Source: an uncultured Kroppenstedtia sp.
Lineage (GTDB): Bacteria; Bacillota; Bacilli; Thermoactinomycetales; DSM-45169
DNA: 7,964 nucleotides
Reading direction: 5' to 3'
NCBI GenBank assembly: GCA_959600065.1
Contig: CAUGKZ010000059.1
Coordinates: 1-7,964 of the forward strand
Positions 7,098 through 7,964 of the stretch are shown here, piece after piece; the first letter of the stretch is position 1, and each line of letters starts with the position of its first letter. A model generated the notes under the pieces. It was not told where the DNA came from, made no database searches, and saw only the letters and a list, made by a program, of their open reading frames with translations. The translations under genes and the position numbers were made by a program.

Positions 7098-7104
7098 CAC
7101 CTCC
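7098..7104 (-). promoter_or_regulatory. Shine-Dalgarno site that decides the infB start
   Basis: GGAGGTG on the minus strand, 6 nt before the TTG at 7091. The in-frame GTG at 7100 uses the last three bases of this same element and has no separate ribosome site upstream. The TTG is therefore the better start, and it agrees with the conserved IF2 N-terminus. Confidence 0.75.
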
Positions 7105-7109
7105 GTCGG

Positions 7110-7406
7110 TTACTCGCACCGCTTCCGGATCGCTTTGGCAAAGCCCGGATCGGTCACGGCGACAACGACCCGCTCCGCTTTTCCCAATGCCCGGCCCAAC
7201 TCCACCCGGGAGCCCGCAGTGATCAGCGGCACCCCGTAATGTTTGCTCTTATCCGAGATTTTCTTGCGGGCATTGGGAGCGGCATCATCGGAGATCAGGA
7301 CAAGAAAAGCAACCCCCGAACGAATCGCAGAGAGTACTCTCTCTTCGCCGGAAACCACCTTCCCGGCTCGCATGGCCAAACCCAACAACTGATGTAGCTT
7401 ACTCAT
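7110..7406 (-). CDS. ylxQ: L7Ae/L30e-type RNA-binding protein YlxQ
   Basis: The 98-residue product belongs to the L7Ae/L30e/S12e/Gadd45 family of RNA-binding proteins that recognise kink-turns. YlxQ proteins are usual neighbours of infB, but their exact RNA target is not settled. The sequence shows the family pattern: LLGLAMRAGKVVSGEE (7-22), a central LVLISDDAAPNARKKI block (35-50), YGVP (57-60) and the ELGRALGK segment (69-76) followed by a valine-rich strand (80-84) and DPGFAKAI. I chose the ATG at 7406, which follows GGGGA (7417-7413) with 6 nt between. An ATG at 7445 in the same frame would add 13 unrelated residues and overlap rnpM more. With the chosen start, ylxQ overlaps the end of rnpM by 8 nt. 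Confidence 0.9.
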   Translation of the reverse strand: MSKLHQLLGLAMRAGKVVSGEERVLSAIRSGVAFLVLISDDAAPNARKKISDKSKHYGVPLITAGSRVELGRALGKAERVVVAVTDPGFAKAIRKRCE

Positions 7407-7680
7407 GGAGTTTCCCCGTTGTAATATACTCCCGTAGATGTTCATACACTTCTTCGCCGACTTTGGTCTTCAAAGCGCGATCCAGAGCCTTTTTCTTTTT
7501 CGCCAAATCCACATACTCTTCCTTGGCACAAACATAGGCACCCCGTCCCGATTTTTTACCGGTAGGGTCGATCCGGATCTCATTGTCCGGTGTACGTACC
7601 ACACGGATCAGCTCTTTTTTCGGAAACATTTCCTGGGAAGCGACGCATTTCCTCATGGGAACCTTCCGTTGTTTCACCAT
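7399..7680 (-). CDS. rnpM: RnpM/YlxR family RNA-binding protein
   Basis: The 93-residue protein belongs to the YlxR family (DUF448), recently named RnpM for its association with RNase P in B. subtilis, where it modulates that enzyme. Conserved points visible are PMRKCVAS (8-15), [10 protein letters not shown] (21-30), [15 protein letters not shown] (37-51) and the Lys-rich segment [12 protein letters not shown] (59-70), which gives a basic, RNA-binding surface. The ATG at 7680 follows AGGAGG (7692-7687) with 6 nt between, a very strong site. The gene starts 27 nt after nusA and its 3' end overlaps ylxQ. Family membership is clear; RNase P modulation is inferred from B. subtilis. Confidence 0.94.
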   Translation of the reverse strand: MVKQRKVPMRKCVASQEMFPKKELIRVVRTPDNEIRIDPTGKKSGRGAYVCAKEEYVDLAKKKKALDRALKTKVGEEVYEHLREYITTGKLHE

Positions 7681-7707
7681 TCACCACCTCCTCACGGGGA
7701 TGGTATG

Positions 7708-7964
7708 TTATCTTTCTCCCTCATCCGCCCCGGTCAGATCCGGATCCGGCGGATGTTCCGTTACCACCGGCTCTTCAATAACTTCCTCATCTTCTTTCTC
7801 CGGCTCAAAATCCGATTCACTCTTGATATCAATCTTCCAACCGGTCAGTTTGGCGGCCAAGCGAGCATTCTGCCCCTCTTTGCCGATGGCGAGGGACAAT
7901 TGATGGTCTGGGACGACCACTTGTGCCACTTTTTCCGCTTCCCGGATATCCACTCGCACGACCT
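7708..7964 (-). CDS. nusA: Transcription termination/antitermination protein NusA, C-terminal end, cut by the window edge
   Basis: NusA binds RNA polymerase and nascent RNA and controls pausing, termination and antitermination. Only the last 85 codons are here; the gene continues beyond 7964, and the Val-Val-Arg-Val reading runs to the edge with no start. The visible part is the end of the second KH domain: [20 protein letters not shown] with its GKEG RNA-binding loop and [11 protein letters not shown], almost identical in pattern to Bacillus NusA. It is followed by a short, strongly acidic and proline-containing tail ending at the TAA at 7708-7710. A GTG at 7959 is an internal codon, not a start. 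As the first gene visible in the operon it lies 27 nt before rnpM. Confidence 0.95.
   Translation of the reverse strand, partial: VVRVDIREAEKVAQVVVPDHQLSLAIGKEGQNARLAAKLTGWKIDIKSESDFEPEKEDEEVIEEPVVTEHPPDPDLTGADEGER

Noticed and set aside
6690..7397. Open frame of 235 codons on the plus strand opposite infB and ylxQ
   Set aside because: It spans two real genes on the other strand, and its hydrophobic, Pro/Leu/Arg-rich composition is that of an antisense shadow.
7407..7445. Longer ylxQ start at the ATG at 7445
   Set aside because: The extra 13 residues have no family similarity and would lie within rnpM; the ATG at 7406 has a suitable ribosome site and the normal family start.

Overview
The window is a stretch of the conserved bacterial nusA-infB transcription/translation operon. 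Every gene lies on the minus strand, so transcription runs from the right edge (7964) to the left edge (1). The order in that direction is nusA (3' end only), rnpM/ylxR, ylxQ, infB, ylxP, rbfA, nrnA, truB, ribF, rpsO and pnp (5' part only). The protein sequences resemble those of Bacillus-type Bacillota, especially IF2, RibF, NusA and PNPase. The Shine-Dalgarno sequences are strong (AGGAGG type), and the base composition looks moderately GC-rich. Together these suggest a GC-richer member of the Bacillales. A Thermoactinomycetaceae-like organism is my guess, but the sequence alone does not prove it. An nrnA gene between rbfA and truB differs from Bacillus subtilis, where the order is rbfA-truB-ribF and nrnA lies elsewhere.

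Right part (about 4239-7964): nusA, rnpM, ylxQ, infB, ylxP and rbfA are packed tightly. Gaps are 4-44 nt, and rnpM and ylxQ overlap by 8 nt. They encode transcription elongation/antitermination (NusA), an RNase P-associated small RNA-binding protein (RnpM), an L7Ae-type RNA-binding protein (YlxQ), initiation factor 2, the DUF503 protein YlxP and the 30S maturation factor RbfA. A GC-rich hairpin sits in the 44-nt ylxP-rbfA gap, just before the rbfA ribosome binding site.

Middle part (about 1405-4258): nrnA, truB and ribF follow with overlapping or abutting ends, which suggests translational coupling. They encode a DHH/DHHA1 nanoRNase, tRNA pseudouridine-55 synthase and the bifunctional FAD synthetase/riboflavin kinase.

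Left part (1-1404): rpsO has its own sigma-A-type promoter with an extended -10 and a leader of about 108 nt that can be folded by eye into several helices. This suggests S15 autoregulation. A clear intrinsic terminator follows rpsO. Beyond it, pnp has its own leader, which holds an inverted repeat, a candidate promoter and a three-codon minigene, and probably starts at a TTG codon. There is no stretch over 300 bases without a gene. The two larger gaps (807-980 and 1251-1404) are fully described below. I saw no mobile element, CRISPR array, tRNA or rRNA. Functionally this is a housekeeping region; the items worth a second look are regulatory and start-site details rather than a new system.
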